From NCBI GenBank assembly GCA_964017125.1, contig OZ024912.1:83572662-83636661 (forward strand): DNA of 64,000 bases, written 5' to 3'. The DNA is from Flabesymbios commensalis (Eukaryota; Annelida; Polychaeta; Terebellida; Flabelligeridae). The notes below the pieces were generated by a model. That model had not been told where the DNA came from. It did no database searches and saw only the letters and a list, made by a program, of their open reading frames with translations. Of the stretch, positions 52,371 to 64,000 are shown piece by piece. The position numbers and the translations under genes are program-made. How positions within the stretch are numbered: the stretch's first letter is position 1; every line of letters begins with the position of its first letter.

Positions 52371-54966
52371 ACAAGACTACATAAGTCCAGGAGCTCCCGC
52401 TCCGAATTAGAATTTGATTTAAGCAATTTTGTATAGGGTTATTAATGTAGTCCTAGTCTAGGTCAAAAATCAAGACGCAAGACAACTAGGTCTAAGAAGC
52501 CCAGTCTAAGAGTAAGATAAGAACTAGACAGTCTGTCAGAGATTGCAAACCTCCATTGAAATTAATGATCCTAATCAGTATCCCAGTAATGGTCTACCTA
52601 TCTGGCATGGTTTACCCGATATCAGGCCAATCGAGTTAACTAATAGCTGATTTACGGTCATTTTGAATTCGATATAAATTAGTCAAAAATTTAGGGTGCA
52701 TCCTCCCCCGAAACCTCAAATTTTGTTTTATAGTAATGGACTAACATCTAACACAGTTTGCAAAATATTGGGCATGTGAAAGTAAATAATGGCCGATAGG
52801 GGGCCATTTTGAATTTGATCGAGTCAGAATTTTTCAAGATGCATCCTCAGCTGAAATCTCACATTTCATTCTATAGTAATCGTCTAGCTATCTAGCATGG
52901 TTTACCAAATATCGGCCATGTGGAAGTGAATAATGGCCTAAAGGCGGCCATTTTGAATTTGATCAAGTCAAAATTTTCCAAGATGCATCCTCAGCTGAAA
53001 TCTCACATTTCATTCTATAGTAATGGTCTAGCCATCTAGCACGGCTTACCAAATATCGCCCATGTGAAAGTGAATAATGGCCGATAGGAGGCCATTTTGA
53101 ATTTGATCAAGTCAATTTTTTTCAAGATGCATCCTCTCCTGAAATCTCACATTTTGTTTTATAGTAATGGTCTAGCCATCTAGTACGGCTACTAAAAACC
53201 GGCTATGTGAAAGTGAATAATGGCCGATAGGCGGCCATTTTGAATTTGATCGAGTCAATTTTTTTCAAGATGCATCCTCTCTTGTAATCTCACATTTTGT
53301 TTTATAGTAATGGTCCAGCTATCTAACACGGTTTACCAAATATCAGCAATGTGCAAGTAAATAGTGGCCGATAGGCGGCCATTTTGAATTTGATTGAGTC
53401 GAAAGTTTTTAAAAGGCATCTTCTCTCGAAACGTCACATTTTGTTTTATAGTAATGGTCTAGCTATCTAGCACGGTTTACCTGATATCAGGCCTATCGAG
53501 GAAAATAATGCTGATTGTCGGCCATTTTGAATTCGTAAGTTAAAAATTTTCAGGGTGCATCCTCCCCCGAAAACTCACACTTTGTTTTATAGTAATCAGG
53601 TAATGGTCTAGCCATCTAGCACGGTTTACTAAATATCAGCCATGTGAAAATGAATAATGGCCGAAAAGGCGGCCATTTAAAATTTGATCAAGTCAATTTT
53701 TTTCAAGATGCATCCATATCTGAAATCTCACATTTCGTTTTACAGTAATGGTCTAGCCATCTAGCACGGTTGACCAAATTTAACGGCCATGTGAAAGTGA
53801 ATAATGGCCGATAAGCGGCCATTTTGAATTTTATCGAGTCAAATTTTTTCAAGATGCATCCTCTCCAGAAATCACACATTTTGTTTTATAGTAATGGTCT
53901 AGCCATCTAGCACGGTTTACCAAATAACGGCCATGTGAAAGTGAATAATGGCTGATTGGCGGCCATTTTGAACTTTGACAAAATGATTTTTTACAAAATA
54001 CATCCTCTCCTGAAGCCTTACAATTTGTTCTATAGTAATGGTGTAGATATCTTGAGCGGTTTTCATGATATTCCACAATATCAGGCCTGTCGAGGTGAAT
54101 AATGGCTGATAGGCGGCCATTTTGAATTTTCTCAACTTCAATTTTTTCAGGATGCATCCTCTCCTGAAACCTTACAATTTATTTGATATTAATGGTGTAG
54201 CTATCTTGAGCGGTTTTCAAGATATTCCGCAATATCAGGCCTGTCGAGGTGAATAATGGCCGATAGGCGGCCATTTTTAATTTTATCGACTTGAAATTTT
54301 TCAAGATGCATCCTCTCCTGAAACCTCACAATTTGTTTTATAGTAATGGTGTAGCTATCTTGAGCGGTTTTCATGATATTCCACAAAATCTTTCAGTCGG
54401 ATTTGCCGATGTTATAAATTAGGTCAAAGTGCTGGGTCAACTTCAAGGTCAAGGTCCAAAAACCTGAAAAGGCACAACTAGGGACCTTAGAGAACATGTA
54501 TGTGCAATATGACTGTCATCGGCCCAGTACTTTTCGAGATCTGCTCCGGAAACGAAGTGCGCGTTAAAACGTCTAAATAGGTCATAGTTCTGAACCAGAA
54601 GTAGGTCAAAGTTCAAATACCCCAAAAGGCACAACTAGACCCCCTAGGGGTGTTGTGTGTAAAATTTGAAGACAATCGGACAAGTACTTTCAGAGATATG
54701 CTCCGGAAACGAATTGTTTACGGACGGCCCAACGGCCCAACGGCCCAACGCCGTCACATCATAATTTTCTCCTCTGCAACCTTGCGTATTGAATTCTGAT
54801 TAAAAATATTTTAACCCGTCCATTAGCCACCTGGAAGTAACCCACATACCAAAAATTGTTATCCTAGCTTATTTTCTCACAAAGTTATAGGCAAAAGAAG
54901 AGGCCAAAAAAAAACGGAGGTAGAATCCATAGCTCCCTTCGCTCACCTACGGTGACGGCGGGAGCT
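52371..54966. mobile_element. Helentron-like (HINE) element with satellite core, copy 2
   Basis: Same ends, satellite core and GGTCAAGGTC region as at 26786-29230. It is longer by one monomer, and its first 1.1 kb resembles that copy (CCCGCTCCGAATTAG) more than copy 3. Confidence 0.75.
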
Positions 54967-55278
54967 AACAAAAGCAAAAGATTAACCGTACAGTATTGAA
55001 ATATTTAGATATAGACCATAGAGATCAGGGTTTTTTTCAGTTTGAAATCATCATAAATGTCCAAGTTAGCTCTTTCCGCTTCATTTAAATATCGCGCTGA
55101 AAGGGATATATTTGTCATCGGCGGCTAAAGGGTTAACGCGATAGAAAAGCACCACTCTACAAATATAAGGGTGCGCTCTACACCATGAGCACCCATCTGG
55201 GTACGCCTCTGCTCAACATGAATTAAATGAAACAAAACCTGTATCCTACTGAGGAATTTTGATCCCTCTAATCTGCCT

Positions 55279-55450
55279 CTAGCCATGAGAGGGTTAACTC
55301 TATTAGGCATAACGTATTACGTTTGTCTCCATGCCGTTATAGCCTGGATGTATGGTAATTATGATCTCTGTAATCGTCCTCTAGCTATGAGACGGTTAAC
55401 TCTATTACGTTCGTCTCCATGCCGTTATAGCCCAGATGTATGATAATAAG
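55279..55450. repeat. About 105 bp tandem pair in unit 1
   Basis: CATGAGAGGGTTAACTCTATT and TATGAGACGGTTAACTCTATT each lead to TCTCCATGCCGTTATAGCC. Confidence 0.8.
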
Positions 55451-55616
55451 GAAATCAAGTGGTTAAAGCTACGCACAACTCTTCATTGCGCATGCTCACG
55501 CGACTGACAAGATTAGTAGCGCGCGCCACAAACGTCTATATTAAATGCGTCATAAATGTAACACCGCTTATAAATGTTTATGTTTCGGCAGGCGGGCGCG
55601 AGTGATGAATCCCTCT

Positions 55617-55850
55617 AAGCCCTTACAGCGCGGGGATCGACTTTAGTAGTCAGAATCTGACGTCTGTAGACGTCAGATTATGACGTCTAAAGTCGATTCC
55701 CGCGATGTAAGAGTAAAATTATTTATAAATGCCAATAGACCCATAACACAGGTATTCAAATGAATCAGAAAGAGCTAACTAAGATATTTATGATGAAAAA
55801 AAAATATTTTTCCATGGCTTGTACAAAAATATTTCAGCGTTCTAATAGTT
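55617..55850 (+). mobile_element. Family A MITE in unit 1
   Basis: CTTACAGCGCGGGGATCGAC, GACGTCTGTAGACGTC palindrome and TTTCAGCGTTCTAATAG. Confidence 0.75.
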
Positions 55851-55984
55851 GAGGATATCTCCCGCATATTATTTTCAGCAATACAAGCAAGTCTTAGATA
55901 TGACCGTAGTGATGAAGAATTTCCCTGAAGGGGAAATGATTTCGTTTCAAGGGATTTCCTCAGATATTATTTTCAGCCCATACA

Positions 55985-56130
55985 ATAAACAACGTTGGCC
56001 CAACATTACAGCAGCATTGGTTGTGAAGACCGTATCCCAGTAAACGTGATACGTTAAAACAATGTCGGCTTAACGTTGGCCCAACGTCTGCGACGCTGGC
56101 CCAGCATCAAACCAACATTAGGTCAATAAA
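55985..56130. mobile_element. Family E foldbacks in unit 1
   Basis: CAACGTTGGCCCAACATT and AACGTTGGCCCAACGTCTGC, bounded by CCCAGTAAACGTGATACGTT. Confidence 0.7.
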
Positions 56131-56181
56131 CCCAGGGCCCAACCCACTAAAAATCTTTCAGTTTCATTCCCTTTTGAAAAG

Positions 56182-56413
56182 TTAACCCTTACAACGCTGA
56201 AATATTTTATATAAACCATGGAGACCAAAGGTTTTTTTTCAATATGAAATAACATTTAAATGTCTTAGTTAGCTCTTTCCGCTTCATTTGAATGCCTCTA
56301 TTATGGGTCTACGGCCATTATAAATACATGTATTTTTACTCTTTCAGTGCGGGGATAGACATTAATCGTCAAAATCTGACGTCGAAAGTCTATCCCCGCG
56401 CTGAAAGAGTTAA
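56182..56413 (-). mobile_element. Family A MITE, reverse, in unit 1
   Basis: TTAACCCTTACAACGCTG to GCGCTGAAAGAGTTAA, with GGGATAGACATTAATCG / CGAAAGTCTATCCCCG arms. Confidence 0.75.
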
Positions 56414-56489
56414 GATACCTTTAACTTTTCAATGAAAATGAAAGTTGCGATAGACCTTTACCATTTTTTAGATAAGTTTTTTTCTAAAT

Positions 56490-56560
56490 TGAATTTCACC
56501 CACTTGAAGTTGTGTTTCGCTACAACTTCAAGTGGATGAAAATTACTCATATTGCTTTTA
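56490..56560 (+). mobile_element. Family C hairpin in unit 1
   Basis: TTTCACCCACTTGAAGTTGT and ACAACTTCAAGTGGATGAAA with a short GTTTCGCT loop. Confidence 0.75.
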
Positions 56561-57046
56561 TTTGAGACAAAAAAGTAGAAAATCTTGCTATGTTAACAAC
56601 CGTTTGATTCCAAATAACAATGACTTTATTGGTCAAAAAAGTAAAGCGAATTAAAATTATTTATAATCGTACTTAGCAGTGAGAGGATTCATTCTCAGAT
56701 TTTGAGTGGGATGTGCCCCTTTTAGCCTCCTTATATTCCATGTCGCTGGATCGTGCGTCAGCGGAGAGCTGAGCCCGGCAGATGGTGAGGGCGGGGGTGG
56801 TGATGGGGGGACCACTTACCACTGGCAGCCAATCTCTCTATCAGTCTCAAGCTCATGCCTAATATTTACACTTTGAATTATTCATTACAGCTGGCGAAGA
56901 GATATTGTGTGTGGGAGGGTGGGGGCTCTATGCCAGATTGTCTTAAATGGTCCGCATTAATCTTATGCGAGTCTGTGACAGATAAGAAATGCATGATTTC
57001 ACAGTACAGTAGCACAGTAGTAGAAATAGTTATATGAAATTACAGC

Positions 57047-57360
57047 TATTCCATTTGAAATTTTCCGGGTGTACACCTAGGCCTACATAAAATCGCACAT
57101 TTTTATTTATAGTGATGGTCTAGCATGGGCTTCGAGAAATTACTTAAATTAAAGCAAACAATGTCCGATAATCGGCCGTTTTGAATTTGATAGAGTTGAC
57201 ATTTTTAAGGGCACATATATATCCCTACCTGAAACCACACATTTTGTTTTATGATAATGGTCTGGCACGGTTCGCCAGATATCAGCAATATTAAAGTCAA
57301 TAATGGCTGCAAGCCGGCCATTTAGAATATGATCCGAGTTGATTTTTTTCCCGGCATATT
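57047..57360. repeat. Old satellite monomers in unit 1
   Basis: Two diverged monomers (TTTATTTATAGTGATGGTC, TTTTGTTTTATGATAATGGTC, CCGGCCATTTAGAATATGAT), older than the satellite in the adjacent Helentron-like element. Confidence 0.65.
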
Positions 57361-57783
57361 AGGTTAATGTTATTGTTCTGTTGTTCTGACATATCTCATG
57401 CAAAACTCTCATTGGAATGTATTCATTTGAATACCTTCATTTGAACTATTATTATGGCAGCTCGATTATTAATACATAATGGGTGTAAGATCTAGTAATT
57501 CATGCGTATTTAACCACAACATCTATCGCCTTCATTAATCAAATTATTTTCTGGGGTTTTTTACCAGTAAAAGGAAACACTGGAGAAAAATGTGAGAAAG
57601 ATACAACAGGAAATTGCAATGATTGAAGCCCGATTTTTCAAAGACAATTCCATCTTGGCTCGGCACCAGAAGCGCAAACCAGTTCCAACTTTTCGCGTTG
57701 ACATTTGCGTTGGCGTTGGTGTGTCTTGACAAAGATAAATGTTATCAATTTAGTGATAAAATAGGTGATGTGCCTAAGGAGAG

Positions 57784-58080
57784 TTAACCCTTGTCCTGCT
57801 GCGCCCTTATATATATATATAAGCGCTGATTATTTTAATGAAAACCTAGAGGCCAAAGGGTGTTTTCAATTTGAAATCATCATAAATGTCTTAGTTAGCT
57901 CTTTCTGATTCATTTGAATACCTATGTTATGTGTCTCTGGCCATTAGAAATAGTTTTACTCTGACAGTGCGGGGATCGACTTCAGTCGTCAGAATCTGAC
58001 GTCTGTAGTCGTCAGAATCTGACGTCTACAGACGTCAGATTCTGACGACTAAAGTCAATCCCCGCACTGTAAGAGATAAG
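57784..58080 (-). mobile_element. Family A/D chimeric MITE in unit 1
   Basis: A family D left end (TTAACCCTTGTCCTGCTG) leads into reversed family A with a doubled GTCGTCAGAATCTGACGTC arm. Confidence 0.65.
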
Positions 58081-58170
58081 CCAAATAATATATCAATACA
58101 ATTGATGATATAGCTTGTGGTGGATTCTCAGTTAGTGAAAGAACTCAATTTAGAAGTATTTTTACAAATA

Positions 58171-60762
58171 ACAAGACTACATAAGTCCAGGAGCTCCCGC
58201 GACGAATTATAATTTGATTTAAGCAATTTTGTGTAGGGTTTTTCATGTAGTCCTAGGCTAGGTCAACAAGACGCAAGACAACTAGGTCTAAGAAGCCCAG
58301 TCTAAGAGTGGGATAAGAACTAGACAGTCTGTCAGAGATTGCAAACCTCCATTGAAATTAATGATCCTAATCAGTATCCCAGTAATGGTCTACCTATCTG
58401 GCACGGTTTACCCTATATCAGGCCAATCGAGGTAACTAATAGCTGATTTATGGTCATTTTGAATTCGATATAAATTAGTCAAAAACTTAGGGTACATCCT
58501 CCCCCGAAACCTCAAATTTTGTTTTATAGTAATGGACTAACATCTAACACAGTTTGCAAAATATTGGGCATGTGAAAGTAAATAATGGCCGATAGGGGGC
58601 CATTTTGAATTTGAACGAGTCAGAATTTTTTAAGATGCATCCTCAGCTGAAATCTCACATTTCATTCTATAGTAATCGTCTAGCTATCTAGCACCGTTTA
58701 CCAAATATCGGCCATGTGAAAGTAAATAATGGCCTAAAGGCAGCCATTTTGAATTTGATCAAGTCAAAATTTTCCAAGATGCATCCTCAGCTGAAATCTC
58801 ACATTTCATTCTATAGTAATGGTCTAGCCATCTAGCACGGTTTACCAAATATCGCCCATGTGAAAGTGAATAATGGCCGATAGGAGGCCATTTTGAATTT
58901 GATCAAGTCAAAATTTTTCAAGATGCATCCTCTCCTGAAATCTCACATTTTGTTTTATAGTAATGGTCTAGCCATCTAGTACGGTTACTAAAAACCGGCT
59001 ATGTGAAAGTGAATAATGGCCGATAGGCGGCCATTTTGAATTTGATCGAGTCAATTTTTTTCAAGATGCATCCTCTCTTGTAATCTCACATTTTGTTTTA
59101 TAGTAATGGTCCAGCTATCTAACACGGTTTACCAAATATCAGCAATGTGCAAGTAAATAGTGGCCGATAGGCGGCCATATTGAATTCGTTTGAGTCGAAA
59201 GTTTTTAAAAGGCATCCTCTCTCGAAACGTCACATTTTGTTTTATAGTAATGGTCTAGCTATCTAGCACGGTTTACCTGATATCAGGCCTATCGAGGTAA
59301 ATAATGCTGATTGTCGGCCATTTTGAATTCGTAAGTTAAAAATTTTCAGGGTGCATCCTCCCCCGAAAACTCACACTTTGTTTTATAGTAATCAGGTAAT
59401 GGTCTAGCCATCTAGCACGGTTTACTAAATATCAGCCATGTGAAAATGAATAATGGCCGAAAAGGCGGCCATTTAAAATTTGATCAAGTCAATTTTTTTC
59501 AAGATGCATCCATATCTGAAATCTCACATTTCGTTTTACAGTAATGGTCTAGCCATCTAGCACGGTTGACCAAATTTAACGGCCATGTGAAAGTGAATAA
59601 TGGCCGATAAGCGGCCATTTTGAATTTTATCGAGTCAAATTTTTTCAAGATGCATCCTCTCCAGAAATCACACATTTTGTTTTATAGTAATGGTCTAGCC
59701 ATCTAGCACGGTTTACCAAATAACGGCCATGTGAAAGTGAATAATGGCTGATTGGCGGCCATTTTGAACTTTGACAAAATGATTTTTTACAAAATACATC
59801 CTCTCCTGAAGCCTTACAATTTGTTCTATAGTAATGGTGTAGATATCTTGAGCGGTTTTCATGATATTCCACAATATCAGGCCTGTCGAGGTGAATAATG
59901 GCTGATAGGCGGCCATTTTGAATTTTCTCAACTTCAATTTTTTCAGGATGCATCCTCTCCTGAAACCTTACAATTTATTTGATATTAATGGTGTAGCTAT
60001 CTTGAGCGGTTTTCAAGATATTCCGCAATATCAGGCCTGTCGAGGTGAATAATGGCCGATAGGCGGCCATTTTTAATTTTATCGACTTGAAATTTTTCAA
60101 GATGCATCCTCTCCTGAAACCTCACAATTTGTTTTATAGTAATGGTGTAGCTATCTTGAGCGGTTTTCATGATATTCCACAAAATCTTTCAGTCGGATTT
60201 GCCGATGTTATAAATTAGGTCAAAGTGCTGGGTCAACTTCAAGGTCAAGGTCCAAAAACCTGAAAAGGCACAACTAGGGACCTTAGAGAACATGTATGTG
60301 CAATATGACTGTCATCGGCCCAGTACTTTTCGAGATCTGCTCCGGAAACGAAGTGCGCGTTAAAACGTCTAAATAGGTCATAGTTCTGAACCAGAAGTAG
60401 GTCAAAGTTCAAATACCCCAAAAGGCACAACTAGACCCCCTAGGGGTGTTGTGTGTAAAATTTGAAGACAATCGGACAAGTACTTTCAGAGATATGCTCC
60501 GGAAACGAATTGTTTACGGACGGCCCAACGGCCCAACGGCCCAACGCCGTCACATCATAATTTTCTCCTCTGCAACCTTGCGTATTGAATTCTGATTAAA
60601 AATATTTTAACCCGTCCATTAGCCACCTGGAAGTAACCCACATACCAAAAATTGTTATCCTAGCTTATTTTCTCACAAAGTTATAGGCAAAAGAAGAGGC
60701 CAAAAAAAAACGGAGGTAGAATCCATAGCTCCCTTCGCTCACCTACGGTGACGGCGGGAGCT
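58171..60762. mobile_element. Helentron-like (HINE) element with satellite core, copy 3
   Basis: Its left end differs from copy 2 (CCCGCGACGAATTATAATT, a 4 bp deletion near 58264). After about 59305 the two are the same. Confidence 0.75.
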
Positions 60763-63700
60763 AACAAAAGCAAAAGATTAACCGTACAGTATTGAAATAT
60801 TTAGATATAGACCATAGAGATCAGGGTTTTTTTCAGTTTGAAATCATCATAAATGTCCAAGTTAGCTCTTTCCGCTTCATTTAAATATCGCGCTGAAAGG
60901 GATATATTTGTCATCGGCGGCTAAAGGGTTAACGCGATAGAAAAGCACCACTCTACAAATATAAGGGTGCGCTCTACACCATGAGCACCCATCTGGGTAC
61001 GCCTCTGCTCAACATGAATTAAATGAAACAAAACCTGTATCCTACTGAGGAATTTTGATCCCTCTAATCTGCCTCTAGCCATGAGAGGGTTAACTCTATT
61101 AGGCATAACGTATTACGTTTGTCTCCATGCCGTTATAGCCTGGATGTATGGTAATTATGATCTCTGTAATCGTCCTCTAGCTATGAGACGGTTAACTCTA
61201 TTACGTTCGTCTCCATGCCGTTATAGCCCAGATGTATGATAATAAGGAAATCAAGTGGTTAAAGCTACGCACAACTCTTCATTGCGCATGCTCACGCGAC
61301 TGACAAGATTAGTAGCGCGCGCCACAAACGTCTATATTAAATGCGTCATAAATGTAACACCGCTTATAAATGTTTATGTTTCGGCAGGCGGGCGCGAGTG
61401 ATGAATCCCTCTAAGCCCTTACAGCGCGGGGATCGACTTTAGTAGTCAGAATCTGACGTCTGTAGACGTCAGATTATGACGTCTAAAGTCGATTCCCGCG
61501 ATGTAAGAGTAAAATTATTTATAAATGCCAATAGACCCATAACACAGGTATTCAAATGAATCAGAAAGAGCTAACTAAGATATTTATGATGAAAAAAAAA
61601 TATTTTTCCATGGCTTGTACAAAAATATTTCAGCGTTCTAATAGTTGAGGATATCTCCCGCATATTATTTTCAGCAATACAAGCAAGTCTTAGATATGAC
61701 CGTAGTGATGAAGAATTTCCCTGAAGGGGAAATGATTTCGTTTCAAGGGATTTCCTCAGATATTATTTTCAGCCCATACAATAAACAACGTTGGCCCAAC
61801 ATTACAGCAGCATTGGTTGTGAAGACCGTATCCCAGTAAACGTGATACGTTAAAACAATGTCGGCTTAACGTTGGCCCAACGTCTGCGACGCTGGCCCAG
61901 CATCAAACCAACATTAGGTCAATAAACCCAGGGCCCAACCCACTAAAAATCTTTCAGTTTCATTCCCTTTTGAAAAGTTAACCCTTACAACGCTGAAATA
62001 TTTTATATAAACCATGGAGACCAAAGGTTTTTTTTCAATATGAAATAACATTTAAATGTCTTAGTTAGCTCTTTCCGCTTCATTTGAATGCCTCTATTAT
62101 GGGTCTACGGCCATTATAAATACATGTATTTTTACTCTTTCAGTGCGGGGATAGACATTAATCGTCAAAATCTGACGTCGAAAGTCTATCCCCGCGCTGA
62201 AAGAGTTAAGATACCTTTAACTTTTCAATGAAAATGAAAGTTGCGATAGACCTTTACCATTTTTTAGATAAGTTTTTTTCTAAATTGAATTTCACCCACT
62301 TGAAGTTGTGTTTCGCTACAACTTCAAGTGGATGAAAATTACTCATATTGCTTTTATTTGAGACAAAAAAGTAGAAAATCTTGCTATGTTAACAACCGTT
62401 TGATTCCAAATAACAATGACTTTATTGGTCAAAAAAGTAAAGCGAATTAAAATTATTTATAATCGTACTTAGCAGTGAGAGGATTCATTCTCAGATTTTG
62501 AGTGGGATGTGCCCCTTTTAGCCTCCTTATATTCCATGTCGCTGGATCGTGCGTCAGCGGAGAGCTGAGCCCGGCAGATGGTGAGGGCGGGGGTGGTGAT
62601 GGGGGGACCACTTACCACTGGCAGCCAATCTCTCTATCAGTCTCAAGCTCATGCCTAATATTTACACTTTGAATTATTCATTACAGCTGGCGAAGAGATA
62701 TTGTGTGTGGGAGGGTGGGGGCTCTATGCCAGATTGTCTTAAATGGTCCGCATTAATCTTATGCGAGTCTGTGACAGATAAGAAATGCATGATTTCACAG
62801 TACAGTAGCACAGTAGTAGAAATAGTTATATGAAATTACAGCTATTCCATTTGAAATTTTCCGGGTGTACACCTAGGCCTACATAAAATCGCACATTTTT
62901 ATTTATAGTGATGGTCTAGCATGGGCTTCGAGAAATTACTTAAATTAAAGCAAACAATGTCCGATAATCGGCCGTTTTGAATTTGATAGAGTTGACATTT
63001 TTAAGGGCACATATATATCCCTACCTGAAACCACACATTTTGTTTTATGATAATGGTCTGGCACGGTTCGCCAGATATCAGCAATATTAAAGTCAATAAT
63101 GGCTGCAAGCCGGCCATTTAGAATATGATCCGAGTTGATTTTTTTCCCGGCATATTAGGTTAATGTTATTGTTCTGTTGTTCTGACATATCTCATGCAAA
63201 ACTCTCATTGGAATGTATTCATTTGAATACCTTCATTTGAACTATTATTATGGCAGCTCGATTATTAATACATAATGGGTGTAAGATCTAGTAATTCATG
63301 CGTATTTAACCACAACATCTATCGCCTTCATTAATCAAATTATTTTCTGGGGTTTTTTACCAGTAAAAGGAAACACTGGAGAAAAATGTGAGAAAGATAC
63401 AACAGGAAATTGCAATGATTGAAGCCCGATTTTTCAAAGACAATTCCATCTTGGCTCGGCACCAGAAGCGCAAACCAGTTCCAACTTTTCGCGTTGACAT
63501 TTGCGTTGGCGTTGGTGTGTCTTGACAAAGATAAATGTTATCAATTTAGTGATAAAATAGGTGATGTGCCTAAGGAGAGTTAACCCTTGTCCTGCTGCGC
63601 CCTTATATATATATATAAGCGCTGATTATTTTAATGAAAACCTAGAGGCCAAAGGGTGTTTTCAATTTGAAATCATCATAAATGTCTTAGTTAGCTCTTT

Positions 63701-63966
63701 CTGATTCATTTGAATACCTATGTTATGTGTCTCTGGCCATTAGAAATAGTTTTACTCTGACAGTGCGGGGATCGACTTCAGTCGTCAGAATCTGACGTCT
63801 GTAGTCGTCAGAATCTGACGTCTACAGACGTCAGATTCTGACGACTAAAGTCAATCCCCGCACTGTAAGAGATAAGCCAAATAATATATCAATACAATTG
63901 ATGATATAGCTTGTGGTGGATTCTCAGTTAGTGAAAGAACTCAATTTAGAAGTATTTTTACAAATA
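58171..63966. repeat. 5.8 kb tandem segmental duplication, unit 2
   Basis: 5796 bp. All features of unit 1 recur at +5796: 105 bp pair at 61075, family A at 61413, family E at 61781, reversed family A at 61978, family C hairpin at 62286, old monomers at 62843 and A/D chimera at 63580. Confidence 0.95.
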
Positions 63967-64000
63967 ACAAGACTACATAAGTCCAGGAGCTCCCGCGACG
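63967..64000. repeat. Start of a third duplication unit
   Basis: ACAAGACTACATAAGTCC followed by GGAGCTCCCGCGACG matches the start of unit 2, so the array continues past the window. Confidence 0.9.

Larger units (their letters stand above)
52371..58170. repeat. 5.8 kb tandem segmental duplication, unit 1
   Basis: From ACAAGACTACATAAGTCC to the same sequence at 58171, 5800 bp. Contents: Helentron-like element, diverged family A, a 105 bp tandem pair, two family A MITEs, family E, family C and old satellite monomers. From about 53510 onward it is indistinguishable from unit 2 by eye. Confidence 0.95.

Noticed and set aside
53849-54157. 102-residue reverse open frame, also at 59645-59953
   Set aside because: It lies wholly inside satellite monomers and is repeated only because the segment is duplicated.

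Overview
This is animal nuclear DNA: AT-rich and dominated by introns and transposons, with two split genes readable by splice sites and protein similarity. No bacterial operon, phage or CRISPR structure is visible. The repeats (satellite-cored Helentron-like elements, dense palindromic MITEs, tRNA-derived SINEs) suggest a marine invertebrate, perhaps a mollusc. That placement is inference and not secure.

Genes. On the + strand, four small exons (371-415, 6956-7010, 8673-8774, 10526-10572) splice in frame into an 82-residue protein recognisable as ATP synthase subunit e (ATP5ME), the small inner-membrane subunit that helps dimerise mitochondrial F1Fo ATP synthase. On the - strand, 22 consecutive exons between 39328 and 16102 splice without a phase error into 815 residues matching the C-terminal two thirds of DNAAF9 (C20orf194, the Shulin orthologue), a cytoplasmic factor that packages outer dynein arms. 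The two genes converge across a 5.4 kb intergenic stretch. The N-terminal third of DNAAF9 was not found in the 24.7 kb to the right.

Repeats. Almost all remaining sequence is repeat. Several TTAA-flanked, piggyBac-like MITE families recur; here they are called A (GACGTC hairpin), B (CTTCATCCACTACAAG hairpin), C (CACCCACTTGAAGTTG hairpin), D (TTTGAAGCTGGAA hairpin) and F (long palindrome). Family E is a roughly 100 bp foldback beginning CCCAGCAAACACGA with CCAATGTTGG arms. A SINE with two tRNA-like heads occurs at least six times, and there are hAT-like MITEs, LINE fragments, a 15-copy 44 bp minisatellite and a perfect 108 bp palindrome.

Right end. From 52371 to the window edge lies a tandem segmental duplication with a 5.8 kb unit: two full units and the start of a third. 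Each unit begins with a 2.6 kb Helentron-like element whose core is about 12 copies of a 140-154 bp satellite monomer. A related copy sits in a DNAAF9 intron at 26786-29230, so duplication, satellite growth and transposition have all worked on the same sequence.
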